The position numbers and the translations under genes were made by a program. Positions 54,576 to 64,000 of a DNA stretch of 64,000 nt are shown here, in pieces. The notes beneath the pieces were generated by a model. That model had not been told where the DNA came from. It did no database searches and worked only from the letters and a program-made list of their open reading frames with translations. The stretch is from Branchipolynoe longqiensis. Its lineage: Eukaryota > Annelida > Polychaeta > Phyllodocida > Polynoidae. Where the stretch lies: positions 57,252,917-57,316,916 of the forward strand of contig CM059198.1 in NCBI GenBank assembly GCA_030323885.1, read 5' to 3'. Every line of letters begins with the position of its first letter. Position 1 is the first letter of the stretch.

Positions 54576-55364
54576 GCTTGTATCCGATGCGTCAACCGCC
54601 ATCAAGTCAGTGATGACCCATGTAACTCCAGAACCATGAATAAAAGAACCGTGACAAACGTCACAACTAATGAATAGCGTTGACGAGTCGCAATATTTTC
54701 AACAATTAATAACCTTCATCGCAATATAAAGATACCACTTAATATTGCGGCATTCCTGTCATAGCTGTGACGGAAATGGGGAAACATTGCACCTCGACTA
54801 GATTTCAAAGCCACACATATTGCCAATATGTTGTTAACCATTACACTACCTAAGCTCGCTAATACCTACTACAATCACCCTACCCATGTTTATCTCCTTA
54901 GGTGGCTGCTTGCCTGAGATCAGAGGGCAGACTACTACACTACCAATTAATACAAATATTTGCCATTTCCCACAGTTAACACAATTCAGCAACACAAACG
55001 CAGCATACATGTACTATGTAATTTATTATGTGGATATAAATAACGGCAGCCCCTTTAATGTTTCTCTGTAACCACCGTAACTTCCATGTTATTCAATGTG
55101 GAGTTGACATGCTCTCCTCCCAGCCTCCTCTACACCATGAGCATACTGTGACCCTGCTCACTTTCTAAACTTCTATTGATATTATATATGTGATGTATAA
55201 GACTTAGTTGGTATTCATTTGTATTTCATTCCTTGGTTACCGTTTCAAATGTCCTTATAGAGTATTAACCAAAGTGAAGCCATATATGCTAAATCCTTAC
55301 TCCTACGATATATGTGTCTGTTAGGTGGTGGATCAAGTATTTATAATATGATGGATCTTACTTG
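54576..55364. other. Unassigned DNA; T2 remnant in reverse
   Basis: 54825-54945 keeps TTAACCATTACACTACCTAAGC and CTGCTTGCCTGAGATCAG, a decayed reverse T2. The rest is unrecognised. Confidence 0.45.
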
Positions 55365-55880
55365 AGAAGCAATACTAAGATAACTGGCGAGTATTATGAG
55401 AGGACAAAGCAATAGATCATAGTATGTGATACAGATACATAAATGATATAACTGGTTAGTATTTTGAGAGGACTAAGCAATAGCTCATAGTATGTGATGC
55501 ACATAAATACATGATATAACTAGTTACTATTTTGAGAGGACTAAGCAATAGTTCATTGTATGTGATGCATATACATACATGAGATAATTGGCTGGTATTT
55601 TGAGAGGACTAAGCAATAGCTCATAGTATGTGATACAGATACATAAATGAGATAAATAGTTAGTATTTTGAGAGGACTAAGCAATAGTTCATAGGATGTG
55701 ATACATATACATAAATGAGATAACTGGTTAGTATTTTGAGAGGACTACGCAATAGCTCATAGTGTGTGATACACATAAATACATGAGATATCTAGTTAGT
55801 GTTTTGAGAAGACTAAGCAATAGCTCATAGTGTGTGATACAGATACATACATTATATAACTGGTTAGTATTTTGAGAGCG
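55365..55880. repeat. 68-bp satellite, about 7.5 copies
   Basis: Unit: TAGTATTTTGAGAGGACTAA, GCAATAGCTCATAGTATG, TGATACAGATACATAAATGA. Copies are well conserved. Confidence 0.9.
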
Positions 55881-56439
55881 GGTGGGTGGGTGAACAATTG
55901 AGTTGTGGTCAGTCCGGATGGATGCTACGGAGTGACCATGGATGGTGGGTTGCCGGTGCGGTCAGCTGAGGGTGTTTTGTGATTGGTGGGGTGTGGAGGT
56001 GTGTGTTGTGTTGCTAGCAGTGATGGGGTGCGCTGTGATTTGAAATGGAAAGGGTTTATAGTTTACCTGTTAACATGATATTGATTTATACGCTATCACC
56101 TTTTAATATCAATGACTATGCACCAAATTGTTGTTGGCACGTTTGACCGTTGACATAGTTTGTATTCAGACCTAGATACATCTAGCTCTAGAGTTATATA
56201 TGTTTCTGCTAGCCGATCCTCGCATTTCCACTATCTGGCTTGGCTATGGGATAACATAACTAGTCTATGACCACTATCTAAATGTAAAATAAAATATTTG
56301 TAAAATTCGGAGTTTATTTCTCGCAATGACAATGTAGTGGTGATCTGTTGATGTCCCACCGTTTTTTAATTTAATTGTTGTAGAACATTAGTTAATTAAG
56401 AATGGGAGATTTCAATCGCGGATAATGGGTCTTGCTCAT
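55881..56439. other. Unassigned DNA
   Basis: A G-rich stretch at 55881-56020 (GGGTGGGTGGGTG), then AT-rich DNA. No content recognised. Confidence 0.4.
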
Positions 56440-56590
56440 TTAAGCCCTCCTTGCCCTATCCAATAAACCCGACTACCAGGCTGGGTAGTTAACACAATCT
56501 GTTATGTCCTTGATCTGACTCGACTAGGATTCGAACCCGGGGTTTCACATGCTCCGACCTATCAAAACAGCAGGGTGATGTTCTACTCCA
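56440..56590 (-). repeat. T1-like SINE fragment
   Basis: CCTTGCCCTATCCAATAAACCC...GACTCGACTAGGATTCGAACCC: body and B box only, diverged. Confidence 0.6.
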
Positions 56591-57005
56591 ATGGTACCGT
56601 ATTGTATAAGAATTAGAGTATCACTCTAGAACAAAATCTCAGGATGTCAACATTTATGAACTCAGCAAAGTCAAACTGTTAGATTAGAGATATCTACTGT
56701 TTGTTAGTTGTTTGTTGATGCTGCCAACATCGAGCTGACTTCCTCTGACCTTATGTCCCAGCACCTGCGTTCCTTCGTCTGCACATGCGCAGATACTCGC
56801 ATTGATAACCCATGCCCTCCATAGCAATATACTGCAATAGCCCTGTTCGAGATCTGTTAATGACAGTTATCCCCTGGTGTGTCACGTGGTACCCGCTCAT
56901 TGCCCTAGGACATCGGACGCAGCTTGGGACCAGCACTTCTAGTGCTAGTGGGCGTCATTTTGGAAATGATCCCAGGTAGGCAACACGGGCAAAGTTTCCG
57001 TATAC
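56591..57005. other. Unassigned DNA
   Basis: Nothing recognised. Confidence 0.35.
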
Positions 57006-57360
57006 TTAAAGTTGCATAGTCTGATGATTTCAAGTTTCTGCCAATTTTCTGCGATTAATATAATACATTTATTGTTATATCCTACCTTACTTTAGTTTGA
57101 AGTAATTTCTATTTTAAATGTCTAAGTTTTTAGATATTTGAAGCGAAAATATATCAAATTAGTTTTGGCATACTTGCCAAAACTCTGAGACCATATGCTT
57201 CAGTAATGACAGGTTCTATTAAATTGACTCAGTATCCCTTTCTATATGTCAACACCTATTTAATAGGTGCATTCTTGTCTAAGTTAGATATGTAGAATCA
57301 ATTTTAGATTATTGTTTTGGTTTTGAAAAGCTAATGCTTCATCGGACTATGCAGCCTTAA
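57006..57360 (+). mobile_element. M1 element, full length
   Basis: TTAA-AGTTGCATAGTCTGATG to CATCGGACTATGCAGCC-TTAA, 355 bp, collinear with the 21.0 and 36.45 kb copies. Confidence 0.9.
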
Positions 57361-57627
57361 GATACTTGCAAATATCTTATCGATGCTCACATGTGAGTGC
57401 TGCATACATTTAAAGAAAAAACTTGTGTAGCAATAAAGAGTGTGCGGCAACATAGGACGTTGCCATGCGCATCTGAGTACATACATATTTCACATTTTGC
57501 CGTGCTGCCACCTAGTAGATGATAGTAACACCACTTTATGATTCTGTGATCTTATTTAGTTGATATCGGCAAAGTTTACACATATTTTTGGCGAACAACT
57601 TCAGGTACTCGTGAATGTCTTTTATAA
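57361..57627. other. Unassigned spacer
   Basis: Nothing recognised. Confidence 0.3.
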
Positions 57628-57985
57628 GCAGACGGCATGGCTGAATGAGTTGAGCGTCCGTCTCCTGTTTTGGGAGATCAGGGGATCCAAGCCCATGGGA
57701 TTGTGGGTTCAAACCCTGGTCGAATCAGACCAATGTCTTTAAAAATTGATTCTTGGTGGTTTCTAACCAGGCGCTCGACATTATTAGGATAGGGCAAGGA
57801 CTGGTTGGCTCAGTGTCAGGATAATGTGAGTCAGTGGGATATCAGGTCATGGTGCTGGGTGCCTGGTCTCCCAGAGGGGCAGCACTATACGGTTGCCATG
57901 AGTGCGCACTGTCACAAGTCCGCACCCACCCTGATATGACCTTAAATGTTGTATGGACGTAAAGCACTAACAAACAAACAAATCC
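57628..57985 (+). repeat. T1 SINE, full length, head type A
   Basis: Head AGACGGCATGGCTGAATGAG, B box GTGGGTTCAAACC, body, tail CTAACAAACAAACAAATCC. Confidence 0.85.
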
Positions 57986-58190
57986 ATGTATGTTCAAGGC
58001 TCACACATTTAGTGGTGCATACATTAGACAGAACAAGACATGGGTAGCTAGTGGTACAACAGGAAGTTGCCATGGAGGTCTCACTACACATCTTGCAGTG
58101 CTGCCACATAGTGGATGAAAGTAAGACTACCGTACGTTTCTAACAGCTTACCCGCACTAGTGGTTCAAATTGTCATGATTACCAGCTTCG
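57986..58190. other. Unassigned spacer
   Basis: Nothing recognised. Confidence 0.3.
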
Positions 58191-58535
58191 GGGGAGTGGG
58201 ACGTACGTGAGGCGGTAGAGTGTCCACCTGTGAAGGTGTGGGTCATCCCATCGATCCTGCTCAGTGGACACAGTTGCAGTTTGAGCTTTTTCTGGTTCCA
58301 ACCGGTGGTCGACAATTGGTTCATCAAAGGCTGTTGTATGTGCTGTCCTGTCTGTGGGAATGTGGATATACAAGACCTCTTGCTGCTTATCCGAATGAGT
58401 AGCGTAGCCTATGTGGCAGCAGCAGGTTTCCTCTAAAGAAATATGTTAGAATGACCATATGTTTGATGCCCAATAACCGATGATGAAAAATCAGTGCGCT
58501 CTAGAAGCGTCATTAGATAAAACAAGCTTTACTTT
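58191..58535 (+). repeat. T4 SINE, near full length
   Basis: A box GTGAGGCGGTAGAGTG, B-box-like CATCCCATCGATCC, then GGTTCATCAAAGGCTGTTGT, TGCTGTCCTGTCTGTGGGAA, CTTGCTGCTTATCCGAATGA, GCAGGTTTCCTC and AAGCGTCATTAGATAAAAC. I recall this arrangement as frequent in molluscan sequences; that supports the organism guess but was not searched. Confidence 0.75.
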
Positions 58536-58574
58536 GTTATTACCAGCTTAGCGCTGTCTGGGTATTCATCCCCA

Positions 58575-58780
58575 GCTAAAATCATGTCTGCATAACTGCT
58601 TAGCTCAGTGCCAAGATAATGCGACCGAGTGGGTCATCGGATCAAGGTGCCCGTGGCCTGGTATCGTAGTGGGACAGCACTATTAAAGGTGTCATGCGTG
58701 CCCTGTCACAAATCGGTGCTAGTCCTGATATGACCTTGAATGTTGCCAGGATGTAAACCTCTAACAGACAAACATCCATG
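58575..58780 (+). repeat. T1 SINE 3' part
   Basis: CTGCTTAGCTCAGTGCC to AACCTCTAACAGACAAACATCC. The head is absent. Confidence 0.7.
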
Positions 58781-58790
58781 TCTGTATATG

Positions 58791-59313
58791 GGTGTTGCGG
58801 TTTCCGAGGCATACCAGTTTGCCAGGCACACATTCATTCAAATGCATTGTCAGATGGCTGAATTGAGCGAACTGGGTAATGCTGTTACATGGACAAGAAT
58901 AAGATAAGGTCAGAATGATGATCATATCTTCAAATTACACCACTTAGAAACTCACCGCTTAGTACACATATAGAAAACATCTTTACCATAAAGATTATAT
59001 TAAATATATATGGTTAGGGTTCTTGATTTCTATTAATTTTGAATAAAACTAAAGTTTTGCACTGGGCGTACCATCAAACTCAAGGCATTGTCAATGGCCG
59101 TGAGCAATCTTCATACAGAAAATACAGAAAAAGTGAAATATCTCTAAAACAACAACACCTAGAAACAAATCACTGGGTACACATATAGAAAACATGTTTA
59201 CCAAAAACATTATATCAACTTTATAAGGTTAGTGACGATGCTGTTCGATTTTGACACATGCGCAGAAGCGATGTATCCCTGGCAGACTGGTGTGCCTCGG
59301 AAACTGCAACACC
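58791..59313. mobile_element. TIR element, GGTGTTGC ends, about 43-bp TIRs
   Basis: GGTGTTGCGGTTTCCGAGGC at left and, inverted, GGTGTTGCAGTTTCCGAGGC at right. The inverted match continues through CA(T/C)ACCAGT(T/C)TGCCAGG. Inside, a direct repeat of about 80 bp (ACACATATAGAAAACAT...) occurs at about 58968 and 59189. No transposase. The target duplication is unclear. Confidence 0.7.
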
Positions 59314-59647
59314 AGGACTGATTGTACCGGTCTACTTGGTAGTTCAGTGTGACACCTGTGACTAACATAAACAAGCAGCATCGACCTTGACCTTATCAGT
59401 TATTCCAACACTGCTCTATAGTCATAACAACTGTCTCCTGACGTCAATTGCCGCATGCGCGAAGCTCCATACCTGGTACTCTGCACTTCCGCTTCCGGTC
59501 ACACTCGTTCTGGGTCGCAGCTGAGAAAGGGGGCGTGGCCATACCTAAGTGGGTCAAACACTGCTCCACTTCTGGATCAAAGCTGGGCACACAGCAGTTG
59601 GGTTTTGTTTGTAATACTGTTTTTATTCAGCACAATATATTTGTCAT
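59314..59647. other. Unassigned DNA
   Basis: Moderately GC-rich at 59450-59600 with short open frames of no recognised domain. Confidence 0.35.
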
Positions 59648-59945
59648 CAGGGGTAGCCGAATTGGCAGAGTGCAGGCCTCCCGTGCGGAAGATCGGGAGT
59701 TCGATTCCCGTTCAAGTCAGATTTACAAAATTGACACTTGTCGCTTCCTAGTTTGGCGCTCAGCATTACTAGGATAGGGCAATGACTCGTTAGCTCAGTG
59801 TCAGGATAATGTGACTGACTGGGATATCACACGCGTCAGGTGGCCTAATTTCCCAGTTTGACAGCACTATAAAGTTGCAATGAGTGTACACTGTCACACA
59901 TCGGTACCTGCCATGATATTACCTTAGATTTTGTCTGGACGTAGC
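59648..59945 (+). repeat. T1 SINE, head type B
   Basis: A box GTAGCCGAATTGGCAGAGTG and B box GGGAGTTCGATTCCCG. The body is T1. It runs without a break into the following minisatellite through its tail (GACGTAGCATTCCAACGACC). Confidence 0.85.
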
Positions 59946-61315
59946 ATTCCAACGACCACCCAACCAAGCAATCAACCACATCCTTCAACCAACCACCCAA
60001 CCACATCCTTCAACCTACCAACCAAGCACATCCTTCAACCAACCACCCAACCACATCCTTCAACCAACCACATCCTTCAAACAACCACCCAACCAACCAA
60101 ATCCTTCAACCAACCAACCAACCACATCATTCAACCAACCACCCAACCACATCCGTCAACCAACCAAACACATCCATCAACCACCCAACCACATCCTTCA
60201 AGCAACCAACCAACCACATCCTTCAACCAACCACCCAACCACATCCTTCAACCAACCAACCACATCCTTCAACCAACCACCCAACCACATCCTTCAACCA
60301 ACCAACCACATCCTTCAACCAACCACCCAACCACATCCTTCAACCAACCAACCAAACCACATCCTTCAACCAACCAACCACATCCTTCAACCACCCAAAC
60401 ACATCCTTCAACCAACCACCCAAACGCATCCTTCAACCAACCACATCCTTCAACCAACCACCCACACACATCCGTCAACCAACCAACCACATCCTTCAAC
60501 CACCCAACCACATCCTTCAACCAACCAACCACATCCTTCAACCAACCACCCAACAACATCCTTCAACCAACCAACCACATCCTTCAACCAACCACCCAAC
60601 CACATCCTTCAACCAACCAACAAAATCCTTCACCCAACCACCCAACCACATCCTTCAACCAACCACCCAAACACATCCTTCAACCAACCAACAACATCCT
60701 TCAACCAAGCACCCAAACACATCCTTCAACCAACCAACCACATCCTTCAAGCACCCAACCACATCCTTCAACCAACCCACCAAACCACATCCTTCAACCT
60801 ACCAAGCAACCACATCCTTCAACCAACCACCCAAACACATCCTTCAACCAACCAACCACATCATTCAACCACCCAACCACATCCTTCAACCAATCAACCA
60901 ACCACATCCTTCAACCAACCACCCGACCACACCCTTCAACCAACCAACCACATCATTCAACCAACCACCCAACCACGTCCTTCAACCAACCAACCACATC
61001 ATTCAACCAATCACCCAACCACATCATTCAACCAACGAACCACATCTTTCAACCAACCACCCAACCACATCCTTCAACCAACCAACCACACCATTCAACC
61101 AACCACCCAACCACATCCGTCAACCAACCACCCAACCACATCCTTCAACCAACCAACCAACCACATCCTTCAACCAACCACCCAACCACATCCTTCAACC
61201 AACCAACCACATCCTTCAACCAACCACACAACCAAATGCTTCAACCAACCAACCACATCCTTCAACCAACCACCCAACCACATCCTTTAACCAACCAACC
61301 ACTCTACCACATCCT
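59940..61315. repeat. CAACCAACCAC...ATCCTT minisatellite
   Basis: Units of 21 bp (CAACCAACCAACCACATCCTT read as two parts) and 25 bp (with an extra ACCC) alternate for nearly 1.4 kb. All three plus frames are open, giving a false 482-residue reading frame (59931-61379) of PTTSFNQ/HILQPTN/HPSTNQP peptides. There is no signal, domain or codon structure beyond the repeat. Confidence 0.9.
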
Positions 61316-61548
61316 CCATCAAGCTCGTTCTTTGAATACATTTACATCGAATTCATTCTCTCTGTTGGCAACTGTTTAATGAGAGCAGGCCTATATAAGT
61401 TCAGTGTGTAGAATCAAATGTAGGTGTTATGTGGGTGTTTGTTTATCGATACTTTACTCAGACGATGCATCTTGAAAGCCCAGATACGAAGTGTTGGTGG
61501 TCTCTTAATGTGCAGCAAGATATGTTTAATAAGTACACCTGTATCTAC
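61316..61548. other. Unassigned spacer; possible M1 scraps
   Basis: TGTAGAATCAAATGTAGG (61408) and ATGTTTAATAAGTACACCTG (61523) look like M1 pieces. Confidence 0.35.
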
Positions 61549-61775
61549 CTGGCGGAGCGATTAGAGTGTGTGACGTTTTTTTAGCTCCGACTGTGTGTGG
61601 TTCGATTCCACATGCACTCACCTCTGCCAATTTGGATTTCCGATGTGTATAAGTTACTATAACTGACAGTGTCATCAATGGTCTTAAACCATGTTTATGT
61701 GGTGTGGGAGGTTAGCAATCCCATTGGGTCAGTAGAAGTGTAGGCTTAGGTTTTCTATCCATCAACTGACATTTA
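61549..61775 (+). repeat. T3 SINE, plus copy
   Basis: GGCGGAGCGATTAGAGTG (A box), GTGTGGTTCGATTCC (B box), then CACCTCTGCCAATTTGGATT and TGTGGTGTGGGAGGTTAGCA as in the 32.0-kb copy. Confidence 0.75.
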
Positions 61776-62684
61776 TATACCGCTTGCCTAACTGCAACTG
61801 AACATTAAAACTTACTGTACCTTTAGCAACTGAATAGAGAAGATAACTTCTGCTTACATTCTAAATACTATGTAAATACTCACCTTGATCTGACTAATAT
61901 TGATCTAGTTATATGACACCACTGTTACCATATTGCTATGGAACCTTTGGGTTACAGACTTGCATTGTGTTACATGCTGCAAATTGTGTATTCAACAGTT
62001 ATTGTATACCTTATTCTATATACCTTTTGTGTAAATAACCATGAATTGAAAACTGTCTGGTAGACCAGCGCGTCGGCACTGACAAAAGACTTATTCAGCA
62101 GAATAAACATATTTACCCCAATAAAACTGTCTAGTGGGGAAAACAATGACTATTCAGACTTATCCATGATAGGCACTATACATTTTCAAGAAGAAAAACA
62201 AAGATACTGAATTGGATATGTAAGATAGAATCTAGCTATAAATGTATGTCTTGAGATTATGATGCTTTTATTGGACTATGCAACTTTAAGGCATATTGAA
62301 TGAGGAACATATTTCACTTACTAAGAGAAAAGACACAAATACACTTACAGTGGATCAGTCCGGAGAACGTACTGAATATTATTGTCAAGATTTGCATCTT
62401 TTGAATACATTATGTTAAATAATATATTATTCCACTACAACTACAGCTAAAGCTCGCATCCTGGTATAACTACCTTGCGTTGGAAAACCACGCCAATCTA
62501 ATCAGAATCGATTCCTATCCAGACTCAAAACCCATCGACGGTTTTCCTCCACTGCACTCGCTTCACAAATAGTTCACCGACCATCCGCGCGAACCTCGTG
62601 AATGATTAGTGAATAGTTGGTAAATAGCCATCAACACTCCCCCACCACCTGCACCACTACTGTAATTACACCAACGGAGACATA
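61776..62684. other. Unassigned DNA with an M1 right-end remnant
   Basis: 62195-62292 keeps GATATGTAAGATAGAATCTAG and ATTGGACTATGCAACT-TTAA, an M1 right end. The rest is unassigned. Confidence 0.45.
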
Positions 62685-63008
62685 CCGGGTGTGGTGGCGG
62701 AATCGCTAGAGCGCAGACCTCCCGTGCGGGAGGTCGGGAGTTTAATTCCTAGTCAATTCAAAACTGATGATTTACTAAATTGATACTTTCCGCTGTCTAG
62801 CTTGGTGCTCAGATTTAATAGGATAGGACCAGGACTAGTCAACTATGTGTCAGGATAATGTGACTATATTACCAAGTGATGTGCTGGAAGCCTGATTTCC
62901 CAGTGGAGCAGCACTATAAAATTACCATGAGTGTGCACTGTCACAAATCGGTACCCGTCCTGATATGACCTTTAATGTTGTCAGGAGGGAACATTCCAAA
63001 AGCCAACC
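62685..63008 (+). repeat. T1 SINE, head type B
   Basis: Head GGTGGCGGAATCGCTAGAGC, CCTCCCGTGCGGGAGGTC, B box GGGAGTTTAATTCC; body; tail GGAACATTCCAAAAGCCAACC. Flanks at 62608-62655 and 63009-63057 are similar to each other over about 48 bp. Confidence 0.8.
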
Positions 63009-63130
63009 GTGAATAGCTGGTAAATACCCATCGAGCCTCCCCCACGACCACCACCAGCATTTCTGAAGCTTAGACAAGGGCAACTGGTCGAGTGGGCTTT
63101 GAACTGTGGCAGTGTGTGGTTCCCAGAGAG

Positions 63131-63830
63131 CCGGTGTAGTAAGTTCAAAACACTACCCCACAACAACACCACAGTAGTGTTTTCAACCTAGGTTCAAAAC
63201 ACTATGATAGTGTTTTCAACTTAGTTACTGGTAGGTAACTACCGTGGCCATGCTGAAACACTATCCTTAAGTTCAAAACACTCCGCTTTAAGTTCAAAAC
63301 ACTACTATCATGGTGCTGGCAGCCTGGTCTCCCAGTCGGGCAGCACTATAAAGTTGCCATGAGTGTGCACCTTCACAAGTCAGTACCCATTCTGAGATGA
63401 CGATAGATGTTGCTAATACATAAAACAACAACAAACAAACACTGCAGCACCATCGGCATAGTCTAATACATCGTGCGGTTGCTGCAGCACCATCAGCGGA
63501 TACTAATATGTGGTGCAGATGCCGCGGTGGTATCAGCGTATACTACTAGTATGTGAGTCCTGATATGACTTTAGATGTTCCCAGGATATGAAACTCCCAA
63601 TAACCAAACTAGGTTACATTTTGCGACATTACACTTACAGCCCCCACTGCCGTGTTATGATAGTGTTTTGAACTTGGGTAGTGTTTTGGACATATGTAGG
63701 GGTAGTATTTTGAACTTAACAGTAGTGTATTGTACTTAAGTTGAAAACACTACCATTGTGTTTTGAACTTAGGTTGAAAACCCTACCATAGTGTTTTCAA
63801 CTAGGTAGTGTTTTGAACATCCTACACCGG
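63131..63830. mobile_element. Palindromic element, CCGGTGTAG ends, holding SINE pieces
   Basis: Tips CCGGTGTAGTAAGTTCAAAAC and inverted CCGGTGTAGGATGTTCAAAAC. About 170 bp at each end is filled with AGTTCAAAACACTAC and its complement GTAGTGTTTTGAACTT in both orientations. The middle holds a T1 3' end (63311-63441), an unassigned GCTGCAGCACCATCAGC two-copy repeat (63444-63545) and a T1 tail scrap (63558-63608). No protein. Confidence 0.65.
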
Positions 63831-64000
63831 GCAGTGTGGTGACGGCGGAGTTCTTTGGTGTTGGAGTTTGGTGGATATTATAATACTCGGCATTGCAGAG
63901 AAGGTCCCTGGAGGGAGGACATGGAATGGTGGGGGTGGGGGGCTGTGGGGGTAGGGGGGGGGTGTGGAGAAAGGCTGAGACCTGGCAGTGGCTCCAGGCT
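63831..64000. other. Unassigned, G-rich end of window
   Basis: 63925-63965 is G-rich (GGGGGTGGGGGGC). Cut by the window edge. Confidence 0.35.

Noticed and set aside
59931..61379. A 482-residue Pro/Thr/Asn-rich open frame
   Set aside because: Generated entirely by a CAACCAACC...ATCCTT minisatellite that is open in all three frames and begins in a SINE tail.

Overview
The window is animal nuclear DNA with no recognisable intact host gene. No exon-like run shows a conserved host domain, and I found no rRNA, no functional tRNA gene and no CRISPR. Nearly every long open frame is either a shadow of a tandem repeat or a decayed mobile-element protein. Very dense tRNA-derived SINEs, many short inverted-repeat (TIR) elements, CCCTAA-type telomere-like repeats and one SINE type that I recall as common in molluscan sequences (39.7 and 58.2 kb) point to a lophotrochozoan, most likely a mollusc. 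That assignment is inference.

Repeat families named here: T1 = main tRNA-SINE (about 340 bp, about 30 copies or pieces, tail CAACAAACAAAC; head types A and B). T2, T3, T4 = three other tRNA-headed SINEs. M1 = 355-bp TIR element with TTAA target sites. M2 = about 240-bp TIR element with TA target sites. LINE-A and LINE-B = 3' ends of two non-LTR families. Other TIR elements: pogo-like (6.4 kb), hAT-like (22.2 kb), Harbinger-like (40.2 kb), CTGGGCC-ended (43.2 kb), GGTGTTGC-ended (58.8 kb) and CCGGTGTA-ended palindromic elements (32.4 and 63.1 kb).

Layout: 0-13 kb, SINE and LINE fragments nested in each other with readable target-site duplications. 13.9-15.6 kb, a telomere-like 12-mer array followed by a 35-bp satellite. 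16-26 kb, M1, LINE-B and T1 insertions. 27.2-28.8 kb, a dyad-rich satellite of about 175 bp. 29.1-31.2 kb, a compact LTR element with gag and protease only. 32-36 kb, palindromic element, about 86-bp satellite interrupted by M1, and a SINE that folded back on itself. 38.8-39.5 kb, C-rich tract. 41-45.6 kb, three minisatellites. 46.5-52.7 kb, a tyrosine-recombinase (DIRS/Ngaro-like) retrotransposon on the minus strand with gag, RT, RNase H and recombinase remnants and A1...B1-A2-B2 split direct repeats, itself invaded by a LINE. 53.8-55.9 kb, two satellites. 59.9-61.3 kb, a minisatellite that grew from a SINE tail.

The best candidates for under-described biology are the split-direct-repeat recombinase retroelement, the gag-protease-only LTR element with its solo LTR, the M1 family (filled and empty sites visible side by side), and the CCGGTGTA palindromic elements. 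Family names rest on motif reading alone; no searches were run.
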